A stretch of DNA of 64,000 nucleotides from Parastagonospora avenae f. sp. tritici 18332-5 (GCA_022559985.1 JAFJTR010000015.1:372001-436000); one strand, 5' to 3'; positions 10,956 through 22,066 are shown, numbered from the stretch's first letter. The notes: a model not told the origin generated them from the sequence alone. Made by a program: numbers and translations.

Positions 10956-12071
10956 TTCACATGTGTTCTCGCTAGACCTGATCAAGTTAGGCGCGGCTCC
11001 ATCGGAGCGCCTTCGGCCCGAAGGAACTTGAAGGTTCGGTAACTATAACTTCCCGCTACTACGACTGAATGGGCGTAGGTATCGACGGGGACACTACTGA
11101 GCAGCGGGCAGTGGGCAGCCCCGAATTTAGTGCTAATTATCAAGAAGCTTGTGCTGGCACCAACTCTGATGCTTTATCAACGGCAGTTGAAAATCGACAC
11201 TGCAGCCCAACGAGCACATGCTACCGAGCACTGAAGCAATTCATTCTTATCTCGGGATTTGGTCAACGATCAGAAAGGGCATGAATCGAGAACATACGCA
11301 GTCTTGACCGCGACTCAGCCTGTACCGATCGGGATTGTGGTTTTGTGTTACCATCCGGGCATCATCCTGGTACTACAGTCCCACGGATATCAATCTGAGC
11401 AGGCATTAACCTGGAGTGGTGACTTCGATCTTCAGGCACTTTTTGATGGCATTGGTTGCCCGAAGTTTGCGCCAGCTGCATATCGTGCACATGGAGCTTA
11501 GACCAGGAGATCATCATCCTGATATTAATGTATATAAGCTTCTGTTAACGTTATGAACGGCTGTTATCTGTGGTAAGCTATATAATCTATCCCTCCAAGA
11601 TATCGTGCCTGTGTCTCAAAAGGGAAAGCACCGAAAAGCTATTGCGGTACGAGGGACAGTATAGCACGTTGTGTACCACACTCATCTCACTAGTCACTGA
11701 GCTACTGCACAAGATCGATAAAATGCCGTGACTCGGTAGAGGTGAACACTTGATGCCTGGTAGCCTTACCCCGATCAAGACATTCTACCGTGATAGCTGC
11801 AGCTACATGATAGTAGACTCTCATATGCACGGATCGCTTTCGTGTCAGCACAGACACTCCTCTTTGGGCATTAGAAGCTACACCTTGGTCCAATCCATGG
11901 CACCGGAGCTTCGATACTATTCTATGGCATATTGGCCTGGGCTTCAAAAGCCATCGTGAATGACCATCTTCGTCCGCCTCCTGAAGAGCATGCACTGTAG
12001 CGCGATCGGAAGTTGCCCGCTACTAAAAGCCGTTCAGCAGAGAATGACTTCTAGACTCCGCAACAATCAAT

Positions 12072-12203
12072 TAAGTGGGCCCAGAGAGGCCATATTTGAT
12101 TTGATTGATTACCTGCTTAGGCCTAGTAGTTACCCGTAGAGGTTTAACTCCTACCTAGATAGGTAAGTGGGTCTTTATAAGAGGCATATTTGATTTGTTT
12201 GTT
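12072..12203. repeat. Imperfect direct repeat, about 92 bp apart
   Basis: The string TAAGTGGG...GAGGC(C)ATATTTGATTTG occurs at about 12072-12108 and again at 12164-12203. Between the copies lies the short palindrome TACCTAGATAGGTA (12152-12165). This may be a remnant of a local duplication or of a small non-coding element. Confidence 0.5.
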
Positions 12204-12854
12204 GCGGACTGTGATGACTTCACAACTAACACCAAAACGTGACGAAGAGACTTCTCACTGCAGAAATTCGACACCATAGCTATTTGGGCGCCAGGCCGAG
12301 CAGCACTACCTACGGGAAGGGCTCCGCGTACCAGGTCATTGCGTGACTGGTATTCTGCTAAGGCATTCTAGTCGTCTTCTCAGGGAAAGAAACATCACGA
12401 TACCCCTCAGATCGCCGATCTTTGTAGAGACATGGCATGTCTAGTAGGATAACAGATCCCGCAATCACACTACATGCGGCACTACTTCCCTGCATACACT
12501 CAACGAGATCTTGCTATCACGTCTTTTTAGCTCAAGCAGACCACTAGAAAGCTCCGGAGCTAGTCGAGCTCTACGAACTTCAGCTCCAACGGTACCAAGC
12601 CGCCGATTCCAGAGTATGGCTCGAGGATCGTAAATTCGGACGACAGATGATATCAGGCAAAGTACGACTCCTGAGCGGTGTTCAGTAAGTATATGAAGAG
12701 ATCGCCAAACCCTCAAAATATCATCATTACAATCACTCAAGCCATTCATTCACTTCCATTCAGTCATTCCCAAACAATCCTCCTCACTTCTTGATCATAC
12801 AACCGATCATCATATACACATCTTCAACAAGACCACCTCCTCACAACAACAGCA

Positions 12855-14327
12855 ATGGGTGCATCTGACGCCATGTTCGGAGCCAGGCAGCTCGCAAAGC
12901 ATTCCGAAATCGTTCAATGCATGTTGACAGACCTTCCCATGACTCCCCCCGAAACTCCAACGAGCTTGAAGGAGTGCACTCTACCAATCTTCTCAATCAC
13001 ACCACCATCCGAGGCTGAGTACCTCTTTGAGAACCTCGCTATCTCGAGCCCACCTGGAGACATCACTCCAGCTGAGCCGCGCCCGATCGTGGCAGTCGTC
13101 GGAGTTGGCTACGTCGGCAAGCACCTTGTCGAAGAGTTCGCGAAGCACTACGAAGTCATCGCCTATGACGTGTCCGACAACAGACTCAAGACACTGTCCG
13201 GCGAGCTCAGGAACGCCAGCATTCGCTTCACTTCCAAACCCACTGAACTTGCTAAAGCAAGCCACATCCTCATTTCCGTTCCCACCGTCCTGAACAGCGA
13301 CAAGACCATCGATACCACGTACCTCCGTAGCGCGATAGCCGCAGTGGAGAAGCACGTTAGACCCGGCTCCACGGTAGTCATCGAGAGCTCAGTCGCCGTT
13401 GGCATGACGCGCTCGCTTGTTGGCCCACTCATGGCTTCCAAAGGGCTCAAAGTGGGTATGTCGCCCGAGCGCGTCGATCCCGGGCGTGTGTCTCCTGCCT
13501 TCGAGGACATCCCCAAGATCGTGTCCGGTCTTGATGCCGCATCGCTCGACTCCATCTCGCTGCTCTATGGCGAAGTTTTCAAGAACATGTTGACGGTCTC
13601 CTCCGTCGAAGTTGCTGAGATGACCAAGCTGTACGAGAACTGCCAGCGCATGGTGTGTGCTGCATACGCGAACGAGATGGCAGATGCATGCGCTGCCATC
13701 GGCATTGATGCGTTTGAAGTTAGCTCCGCTGCTGCTTCGAAGCCATTCGGTTACTTGCCCTTCCAGCCCGGTCCAGGCGTCGGCGGGCACTGCATCCCAG
13801 TCAATCCTTACTATCTTCTTTCGACCTGTTCCATGCCTCTTCTAGAGCACGCCACGACTATGTCTTGGCAGCGACCCGCTAGCATTGCCAAGCGGTTCAT
13901 GGCATCACTTGATGATGAGATGGACTTCAAGTGCTTTGGCACTGGTGTCCAAGGCGCTCGCACGCGCATCCTGGTTGTCGGCGTAGGTTTCAAGCGTGGA
14001 CAAAGCGTCTTGAGCAACTCGCCTGGCGCCGCCATCATCTGCAGCTTGTTGAGCGACCACGACACATACGTCGAGTTTGCTGACCCGCTTGTAGCTGCTG
14101 AGCAGCTGTCATATGTGCCGAAGATGGACACGGACGCAGACTGGAATCGCATGTACCTGAGTTCGTTCGCGGGCATCATTGTTGCTGTCGATCAGGTCGG
14201 GCTTGATCTTGATCTTCTCGATCAATTGCAGGGCGTCCATGTCCAGGATTTCTCTGGCCGTGGTAAATCGTCCGCCGCGCTATGTGGACCATCGGCGACG
14301 TCGAAAGACTTCGCCCTCAAGTGTTAA
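12855..14327 (+). CDS. Nucleotide-sugar 6-dehydrogenase of bacterial UDP-HexNAc dehydrogenase type
   Basis: A single exon of 490 aa from ATG 12855. After a roughly 75-residue, Pro/Ser-rich N-terminus comes the NAD-binding Rossmann domain (VAVVGVGYVGKHLVEEFAKH). Next are the substrate loop VGMSPERVDPGR, the central dimerisation helices and the catalytic cysteine in PGPGVGGHCIPVNPYYLL (Cys313). The C-terminal UDP-binding domain starts near RILVVGVGFKRGQ. Two NAD-dependent oxidations would convert a UDP-hexose or UDP-N-acetylhexosamine to its uronic acid. The SPERxxPG and GVGGHCIPxxPYYL motifs match WecC/WbpA/TviB-type enzymes better than eukaryotic UDP-glucose dehydrogenase (GFGGSCF-type), so UDP-HexNAc is the favoured substrate class by inference. 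It is divergent from the GT2 synthase and convergent with the membrane protein. Confidence 0.88.
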   Translation: MGASDAMFGARQLAKHSEIVQCMLTDLPMTPPETPTSLKECTLPIFSITPPSEAEYLFENLAISSPPGDITPAEPRPIVAVVGVGYVGKHLVEEFAKHYEVIAYDVSDNRLKTLSGELRNASIRFTSKPTELAKASHILISVPTVLNSDKTIDTTYLRSAIAAVEKHVRPGSTVVIESSVAVGMTRSLVGPLMASKGLKVGMSPERVDPGRVSPAFEDIPKIVSGLDAASLDSISLLYGEVFKNMLTVSSVEVAEMTKLYENCQRMVCAAYANEMADACAAIGIDAFEVSSAAASKPFGYLPFQPGPGVGGHCIPVNPYYLLSTCSMPLLEHATTMSWQRPASIAKRFMASLDDEMDFKCFGTGVQGARTRILVVGVGFKRGQSVLSNSPGAAIICSLLSDHDTYVEFADPLVAAEQLSYVPKMDTDADWNRMYLSSFAGIIVAVDQVGLDLDLLDQLQGVHVQDFSGRGKSSAALCGPSATSKDFALKC

Positions 14328-14520
14328 TGTGTGAAAATTTGGTGTGGAGACGAGCAGAAAATTCTTGTACATACTTCCATTCTTGTTGTCTGCGACACTG
14401 TAAATATTATTCCACCAACTGTATATAGCAATTGCCATTTGGCACCTTTTCAAACTCTTCAACACTTTGATACTGCGAACTGTGACCATATCAGCTGCCA
14501 TGTCCTCGCGTAATCGCCCC

Positions 14521-15723
14521 TCAAGTGACCTTCTTTAGGCTGTCCTTTTCAGCGCGCTCCTCAAGAACTGCGAGTTGCTCCTCTCGCCAGCTCCAAACGC
14601 CCGAAAGTGCTGCACCTGGTCCGCCCAGAACCGTCAAAGCCACGGTCATATATACACCCTTGAAGATCTTATCACCCTCAGGATCAGTATCAATGTCCGG
14701 CACCAAGCGCTGGATGTCATAAATTGCGGTCAAAGCAGAAATGAGGTAACATGATGTAAAGATGAGCCAATCCCACTGGAAGATCCAAAGCAAGCCCTCA
14801 TCCATCGAGGTCAGCCAATGCTCGCGACTAGGCAGGAATACTCGAACCAAGGTAACTTCAGGATTTTCAGAACTAGCAACTTTGTAGATCGTGATCCAGT
14901 GCGAGATGACGGAGATGACGAAAACGGTGTTGTAGATGATCTTAAGATGACGCATGTCCGCAGTCCTTGTTTTCCCAGAAGAGGGCGTTGCGGATACGAA
15001 GGGCGTAACGAGCCATAGCGGAATGTTGGCGAGAACAGGAGCAAATTGCCAGAATGCAAGAACTCCTTGTAGCATTGTGATGGACTGTCCGGGGATAAAA
15101 ATGGCGATGGTAGGAACGAGATACTGAAGCAGTGTTCCTGGTAGAATGACTTTCGCATATGGAAGAGGAACAGCACGGCCAGATTGGAAGTATGAGTTGC
15201 GGCCAGAAAGACGATGGAAAAGAAGCATCCAGAGTGGGATGATCACTGCACCACCTATGTTTTGGTAAACAAAAGCCCAGACAGCGGTACTTATAGCTAT
15301 TAGCAACAGTCATCTCAACCCATCTTTCGCAGTTTCGACGTACTATTTGATCCAACTACCACTGTTTCTCTCTCGGCAGGCCTCAACATTCATGATGGCG
15401 ATAAGCCCAGTGATTTGTATCAGAAAGTGAAACTGTTGCCAGTAGAACGTCTCATTCCATGCAGCAGGTCCCGGAAGGAACGCTGTAACAAGGAAGGAGA
15501 GACCTTCGTCGAGAAGGGCGAGGCCAGTGTAGTCTTTCTTCATTGGCGTGCCATTGGGGTGAGCGCCTGCTTGAATGACTTCGAGAAAGTCTTTTGGCGC
15601 ATCGTAAAGAATGAGAGAAACACGCATGAACCATGCTCCGGCTGCAGAGAGGAGTGCGAAAGTAATGGGTAGGAGGATGTTACCGGGCCTAGCGCTTGCT
15701 GGCGGGGGCGAAGCAGCTTGCAT
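14521..15723 (-). CDS. Polytopic integral membrane protein, unknown function
   Basis: Two exons, 15723-15344 and 15289-14521, join across a 54-nt intron (GTACGT donor, branch TGCTAAT, acceptor CTATAAG) to about 382 aa. I chose this acceptor because the alternative TAATAG does not keep frame. Roughly eight hydrophobic segments are visible, starting with ILLPITFALLSAAGAWFM and ending with VYMTVALTVLGGPGAALSG. The C-terminus is a charged cytosolic helix (WREEQLAVLEERAEKDSLKK). I recall related fungal membrane proteins next to biosynthetic genes but no established activity. It ends about 190 bp from the dehydrogenase 3' end. A transporter or membrane enzyme role in the same pathway is possible, not shown. 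Confidence 0.75.
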
Positions 15724-16996
15724 GTTGCAGAAATCGAGCGCGCTGATCAGTGTAATGTAGGAGAGGTCACTAGGATCTCATAAGTATGACATGTTTCTTA
15801 TCGATTTTGCGAGTGAAGTTCTTTGGCTCGTTCAGAAGGAAGATGACTTGCGCCCACCTTTTAACTAGATGCAGTCGACTGCCGAGATAAAGCTAGCCAA
15901 TGCGAGCGAAGCTAATGTTTGGGCCGCCAATTGGCCGACCAGCGTTATACGGTGAATACGGCGGCCTCAAGGAAGAGTGTGAAATTGATCAGATTGAGGA
16001 TACGAAGACTAACCTCGATATGTTTGGAGATATACAGACCGCGATTCGGGCACCATCCTATTGTGAAGTCGTGAACGTTACCTCAAAACCATGGTACAAT
16101 AGTCTTTCAGGCGGGTTTGAGACGAAGACCTTTTATCGTGACCATCAAGCTGTGCACCACAGGCATCATCTTATTGAGGACAAGCATGCAGGCCGGATGT
16201 GAAATGCGGAATCACAGATGGAAACCAGACTCGGCTATCGTGGAGCGAACTAGTTCGAGCTACAGCTGTTCAGTTTTGGAGCCCAAAAGTGCGCTGACAG
16301 ACGTTCTGCATGGCATGTATTTTTGACAATCTTGGTGAAAAGGATTTTGGGATCACTTCTGCGGGTCAACCCCGGGAGTGTAGTGTTCCCGTCCGGATCG
16401 AGCGGCAATGACTGTGCCAAGTCTTCGACTGTGGGCTGAGGGCGCTTCGAATCGAGACCACTTTTGCGTTTGGAACTTGACGTCAAGTCTGGAATTTCCT
16501 AGCTACATGAATTAAATATCCAGCGCACATGGAAGCTGACAATGAGGGTAATGTACTCAAGCACCGTACATTTTGGTCATGATCGCAACGCAGATAAGAA
16601 ATTATTGCCAACGCGGGCCGCCGTTATGGTTTACTCCTGCCAAGGCGTCGGTGCATCGTGTCGTTTACGCGTCGCGACATCCACGCGGCGCTAGCGGGTG
16701 ATGTCATGGTCCCCACATATCAGAGACAACGCAAGCACTGTCAAGACCTGCCAGACTACATGCAGGAACATCAAGATGTAGCTGTAAGAGGCTTGGTTTC
16801 TCTGCCTGATGATGCTGTTGCACGCGCTATCGATTCTTTGAGCTTCCCCGGATCGCCTTTGCCTGCTTACGCCTGCTTTCTTTCTTTCTCTCCTTCCTAA
16901 CTAACGCGTGCAACCTGTCGCACACGTTTTAACTACACAAGCAACGAAACGATCGGAGAAAGCCAGAGCGAGCTGTAATATATATCCTGCATAGAT
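15724..16996. other. Intergenic, no gene seen
   Basis: About 1.3 kb with only short overlapping open frames on both strands, none with recognisable protein character. It contains the promoters of the flanking genes. Confidence 0.4.
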
Positions 16997-18555
16997 ATGG
17001 TCGGTACCAGGCGTAACCTCCTCAGCAAGAATTCGAGCTACACCAACGGCAACGGGACAGAAAATGTCGTCAAGGGTCGCAACCGGGAAGACATTGAAAG
17101 CGGCTATGGATCAATCAATCCAATCAATTCCCAGCACAGGTTCCGCGATGCCATCAAGCAAACCATGTACTCGACTCGCGCGAGCGAGATGAAGAAGAAG
17201 TTGATCGACAACGTGGATCACACCATGTTAGAGCACTTCAGAAAGAGCGACACAAGCGTAAGCGAAGCCTCACTTGTCGATAACATGTAACGATTGCTAA
17301 TACGCTCCACAGCTCGAATGTATACCGAACAAGAAACTGCGCGCATTCTACGAAGAACAGAACCGACGCCTCGATGACTGGTTGGAGGTTGACATGGTGG
17401 TCTCATCGCTCGCAGACGACATAGTTGACAGCATGCACCCGCTTGATACAGATGGAGATGGCGTGGCTGAAGACAGAGGGCCTCTCGGCACAAGTGGAGA
17501 GAGTCTCGAACCCTTCCTCCCAGAAGATGAACGTGAAAAACGAAGGAAGTCTGCTAAGCATGTGAGATGGGCGATCAACGTAAGTCATGACATTCTTCAA
17601 TGGCCCATTGTAATACCTGATTCTGACCCTGTTAGATCAATGTCTTTGTTAACATCCTATTGTTGGCCGCAAAAGGTGTCGCAGCCCTCTGGTCAAACTC
17701 CCTCTCGCTCATCGCATCGCTCGTCGACTCCGCACTCGACCTCCTGTGCACGGTCATCATCTGGACAACGAATAGGTTGGTGGGGTGGCGTCTGAACAAG
17801 CTCAAGAAGAAGTTCCCGGTTGGAAGGAGACGCCTCGAGCCGATCGGCATCCTCGTGTTCTCCATCATTATGGTCATCTCCTTCTTGCAGATCCTGAAAG
17901 AGTCGGTCGAGAAATTGCTGCCCGGCGGTAGCCATAAGATTGCCGAGCTCCCCCCTGCGGCTATATTTGCCATGGTTGCCACCATAGTTGTCAAAGGCAC
18001 GATCTGGTTCGGATGTGCAAGGGTGAAGACAACACAAGTCCAAGCGCTGGCGCAGGACTGCAAAACAGATGTCTACTTCAACACCCTATCACTACTCTTC
18101 CCGCTCATTGGCCACAAAGCGCATATCTGGTGGCTTGATCCGCTCGGTGCTGCCGGTCTGTCGCTCTTCATCATCTATGACTGGGCCGGCACTTGTCTCG
18201 AGAACATCACCCGACTCACAGGCGAAGCTGCAAGCGACAACATGGAGCGTAAGATATTGTTCATGGCGTATAGGTTTGCACCGCTTGTCGATGGCTTCAA
18301 GTCCATGAAGTGTTACCATGCTGGCGATGGTGTATGCGTTGAAATAGATGTGCTCATGCCCGAGGATGCATCACTGAGTCGGTGCCACGACGTTGCCGAG
18401 ACACTCCAATATTGCTTAGAAGGATTGAAAGAGGTTGACAGGGCGTTCGTCACCATTGATTGTAAGTAATTTCGAATGAACACAAGGAGCCCAGCTAACA
18501 CACGACAGACACTGCACAAGGACCTACTGGCCATGCTCTTTCGGACGGCGAATAA
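16997..18555 (+). CDS. Cation diffusion facilitator, Mn-CDF type
   Basis: Four exons, 16997-17257, 17313-17579, 17636-18461 and 18509-18555, join in frame to about 466 aa; the last 15 codons follow a 47-nt intron and end DYTAQGPTGHALSDGE. The N-terminal 175 residues are cytosolic and charged. Six membrane segments begin at INVFVNILLLAAKGVA. The metal site in TM2 is DSALD (Asp207 and Asp211 by count) and in TM5 DCKTD (Asp317 and Asp321). A DxxxD pair in both helices marks the Mn-CDF branch, whereas Zn-CDFs have HxxxD. A C-terminal cytosolic domain with alternating strands (KCYHAGDGVCVEIDVLMPED) follows. It would export Mn2+ (possibly Fe2+) from the cytosol to an organelle or outside by H+ antiport. 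Confidence 0.9.
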
Positions 18556-19000
18556 ATCGTGGAATAGTGCCCATAGCATAGCGTCGAATTTTCGTCTGCT
18601 AGTTGATTGCAAGGCATTTCGCAAGCGAGCGTTTCTTCCATGTAATTTAGTTTTCCATCTTCCTTTCTACTTCATGGACACAATATCGCCTTCACTGACT
18701 TAGCGGTCGTATGAACATCATTACTAGGAGATATCATCTACAGCCTCCGTAGATCTCTCTGAAATACGCACGTGACAAAAGTGTTCGGGCAGACTACCTA
18801 CATATGGCAGATGGCTATGAAGGGGCTAGCGTGGAATACAGCTTAGCGTTTCTCGCTTAATTCCATTAGCGTTCACTTGCGAAAAGCCGAGGGCCTTACC
18901 CGGCACCTTTTTGCAACGCTGTCGCCACGTGAAGTCTATCACAAGTCCCTGTACCTCATTCCAAAATCCTCTCTTTACACTTCCAAACCCCACTACAGTC

Positions 19001-19388
19001 ATGGCCGACCAAATTGAACCCAGCAGCACATCTGAACTCACAAATACAACTTCACCAGAAGCCTCCTCGTCCTCATCAACATTACCCACATCCCAATGCG
19101 CTCAGTGCGCCAAATCACCGGACACCCTTAAGCAATGCCTGAAGTGTCACAGCGTAGCATACTGCGGGAAAGATTGCCAAAAAGCTCATTTCAAAACGCA
19201 CAAGAAGGTTTGTGCGGGTCTCGCTCAAGAATACGTGAAGGCAAATGAGCCGAAAATGGCGAGTCGATCGACTGCTGGCGCAAAGGCGGGCGGAAGGGAA
19301 AGAGGGTTGCAAAAGTGGCAGGTAAGTCATGTGTTACAAGAAATGAAAAGATATGGTTGAGCTAATTTTTGCGAAGTTCGATACTTGA
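19001..19388 (+). CDS. Small MYND zinc-finger protein
   Basis: Two exons, 19001-19321 and 19377-19388, separated by a 55-nt intron (GTAAGT...GCGAAG), give 110 aa. The centre, from CAQCAKSPDTLKQCLKCHSV to the following AYCGKDCQKAHFKTHKKVC, carries the full MYND set CxxC...CxxC...YCxxxCQ...HxxxC. The N-terminus is Ser/Thr-rich and the C-terminus Ala/Gly/Arg-rich. MYND fingers bind short proline-rich peptides, so a small adaptor is likely; the partner is unknown. The second exon adds only FDT before the stop. The two upstream ATG-less leader regions give no alternative start. Confidence 0.8.
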
Positions 19389-19882
19389 AGGACAGGACAG
19401 GACGCAATGGTATGATTTCCAGGTCCTTAAGAATGGCGGAGCCACCACTTACTCAGGTTGTGAGCGGGGTATGGCAGTGGTTCAGGATCACAGCCGATCG
19501 TGTGGGCGTCACGAACGAGACTGACAGGATACGATTGGCCTGCAACTACGGGGCTAGTCATGCATTTGCACCGGGGACTTCAAAGTTTAGGATCCAAAGA
19601 GAGTCACTTCAAGCACCAATCGAAATCTGTAACGATACGTTTCGCTCTCCCGCACACAAGCTATCAGCATCGTAATGATCACACAAATTCGCTTGACGGC
19701 AATCTTCTGATCACACATGGTGTTCGTGAATTGAAAGGCGGGTCCAAACTCTGAAAGAAACGCTACCCAAAATGATTGCTACTCTAGCACAAGTTTGACT
19801 GCTCAAAATCTACAACATCATCGCGCACAACCTCTTCATTTACCACTGCACCCCTTACTCATCAACTCTTCATATTGACACT
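19389..19882. other. Intergenic, no gene seen
   Basis: About 490 bp. Open frames are short and featureless. A pyrimidine-rich stretch just before 19883 fits a promoter/leader. Confidence 0.4.
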
Positions 19883-20589
19883 ATGTCTGAGCCGAACCCA
19901 CAGCAAGAGAGTTACAAGACACGCGCAAGCATTCAGAAGACCAACGAGAACGAAGAAGTAGAAGACGAAGAACCTTTCAGAGGACGTACAGGTCAGCCGG
20001 GTGTCTATGTCCCCTCCGGTCGCCGTGCAATTCAACCGCGTGGACATTTCGCAAGCATGAGTCCTAGTCCCTACCGCCAAGTTTCTTGGGTAACTCAGGG
20101 TCAGAGATTTGGGAAAGGATGGGAGGGCTCTACAAAGATCAAAATGCGACAGGCCAAGATCGCGAAGAAGAAGACGACGGCTGGGGAGCAAAAGGAAGGC
20201 TCTATGAAGGGTTTGGAGGTCGGGAAACGGCGGATCAAGACTCTAGACGTAGGCCTTCGACGGAGTATGCGATATCGCCGACCCACGAATTGCCTCCAAC
20301 TGCTCCTGCTGACTGGCACGACTTTTTCCATAATCCCCTATATCATAGCCCAAAAGCCTTTGTTAGGCATGGACACATCAAGTTCATCCTGGAGGAGATG
20401 GGACAACGCCTGGAAGGTAAGATCGTTGAAATCGGGCAGGACAATCGCGAGGTAACGGAGTTGCGTGTGAGGTCGATGATTAGCGAAGAAGATAGGTCGG
20501 CCTTGAAGAAGAGTGTGTTGGAGTCGGAGGTAGAGAACACGAAGCTGAGGGAGCGGATAAAGATGCTCGAAGGAAACGATAAGGAATAG
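19883..20589 (+). CDS. Unknown protein with C-terminal coiled coil; frame change unresolved
   Basis: The ATG at 19883 opens a frame starting MSEPNPQQESYKTRASIQK and rich in Glu, Arg and Ser. The convincing C-terminal part lies in a different frame, open from 20068 and ending at 20589. It contains FILEEMGQRLEGKIVEIGQD and ESEVENTKLRERIKMLEGND, an amphipathic coiled-coil tail. An intron ending at the CCTAG acceptor 20063-20067 would join the frames only with a weak donor, so either an intron I cannot place or a frameshift separates the halves. The tail resembles those of the next two genes (20936 and 22067), so the three look like diverged tandem copies. Function unknown. Confidence 0.5.
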
Positions 20590-20935
20590 GAGCCAGATTC
20601 GCAAGGACATATGATAAAGAGGGAGATTATCAGCATACGTAAGAATTCAAGGCGTCAATATTCTGTTCACCGAAATATTGAACTATTTGCGCCGCGCAGA
20701 GAAAAGCTAAGATGTACAGTAAAAGACTTGGTCCCGAGCAGCTACTGTTGCATCGTGCATGTGCTCACTAGCGACGACCTTCGTCATAGGATCCTTATTC
20801 TGACGCTGCACCAGCGACTATTCCGGTCTCTCTTTCTCCCACACCCATTTACTGCCTCAACTCGTAGATCGATTCAAAGGCCATTCTACCCAAGTAGCGA
20901 TCAAATCGCATCCTACGACCGCACTTACCCTCCAA

Positions 20936-21667
20936 ATGTCGAACACCGCTGTCGGAGACAAGACCGAGGCGCCTCCAGGATCTCCCCAGGAAGTAGCAGA
21001 CTATAAACTTAGACTTCCAGCTGTACCTTGGAAAGGCAACTTTTCATTCGGCATCCCGCGGTGGAATCGAAAGAATGGCTATCCAGAAGACCCCTCGCAT
21101 CCGTCAGCTTACTACCGTGGTGGCGTACTAGATACTGAACCTTTGGGCACATCGGGCTACATATCACGCAGGTCATTCCCAGTCGAGACCTGCAGATCTA
21201 TGCCACTGGTCTTGGAGGTAGCGCCAGTCCCAAGCATCGATCGAAGTTCCAGCACAGCGGAGGTCCATCTTTCAAAACATGGCCGCATTGACGTAGATGC
21301 GATTCGAGAGAAGCTATCCATCCACGGGATTTGCAATCAACGCCGCGTCCTCTACACCGGTGGGGAATGGAAGAAGCCCATTTATCTCACAGGACCAGTT
21401 GAACTCCAGTCTCCCAAACAGGACGAAGGTTCTATGCGTGTTCATCCGTCGCCATCACCACCGCGTATCAAGAACGAATCCAGGCTCTCATCTATAGCTT
21501 ATTCCCAGCTAAAGTTGGACAATCTAAATTTGACACTGGTTCTGAACCGCATGGAGCAAGATTTCAACGCGAAGCTTGATGCGCAAGACCGGCGTTTTCG
21601 CAAAATAACGACGGAGCATGCCGTTAAGAACTCTGAGCTCGAGACCAAATTGGGGGATTGCAAGTGA
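20936..21667 (+). CDS. Unknown protein with C-terminal helical tail (243 aa), middle copy of trio
   Basis: An intact single-exon frame from ATG 20936. No known domain is recognised. Visible features are a Pro/Gly/Trp-rich N-terminal third (AVPWKGNFSFGIPRWNRKNG), a central segment with GEWKKPIYLTGPVEL and a C-terminal amphipathic helix, LVLNRMEQDFNAKLDAQDRR. That helix parallels the MDSRFNQQRELTETRIAAIK helix of the following pseudogene. It is the only copy of the trio that reads without a problem. It may be lineage-specific; no function is assigned. Confidence 0.55.
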   Translation: MSNTAVGDKTEAPPGSPQEVADYKLRLPAVPWKGNFSFGIPRWNRKNGYPEDPSHPSAYYRGGVLDTEPLGTSGYISRRSFPVETCRSMPLVLEVAPVPSIDRSSSTAEVHLSKHGRIDVDAIREKLSIHGICNQRRVLYTGGEWKKPIYLTGPVELQSPKQDEGSMRVHPSPSPPRIKNESRLSSIAYSQLKLDNLNLTLVLNRMEQDFNAKLDAQDRRFRKITTEHAVKNSELETKLGDCK

Positions 21668-22066
21668 CAGCTAGACAGGTGACTTAAGGTAATTGGCATC
21701 CTGAAGTTCCAGCTGTCCGTACTAGCGAGGGAGCGGGAGGCGGAGACTGAGGTGGATCGGAAGTGAACGTCAATACTACGGTCATGAGAGGATTAGTTCA
21801 TTGAGATATATGAAAATGGAAGTAACATACGTCCCATTGTTCTCATGGCGCCATCGCAAGGGAAAGCTCGAACTCTGCCCTTGCTCAAATAGGTCACGAC
21901 AAGTATTCACGAAAAACCGCTTACACGTGCTCAATACCGCAAAGCAGGGTCCACTTCCCGCAAAATATTTGATCCGCTTTCTCTCTGCGACTAGCTGTTA
22001 ATAGTCCAATCTACTACTGCCTTCTCACATCAACCCCATACAACTACATCTCGCCCAACATTCGCC

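Larger units (their letters stand above)
10342..12854. promoter_or_regulatory. 2.5-kb divergent intergenic region between GT2 and dehydrogenase genes
   Basis: No convincing coding frame is present. The dehydrogenase side ends in a CA/CT-rich leader (about 12740-12854) typical of strong fungal promoters. The region contains a perfect inverted repeat (10910-10955), a palindrome CCTTCGGCCCGAAGG at 11010-11024 and an imperfect direct repeat around 12072-12203. Its length and structure suggest complex shared control of the two genes, but no binding sites can be named. Confidence 0.4.

Noticed and set aside
11010..11024. Palindrome CCTTCGGCCCGAAGG as a terminator
   Set aside because: No gene ends here and intrinsic hairpin terminators are not used by Pol II; kept only as a note on the intergenic region.
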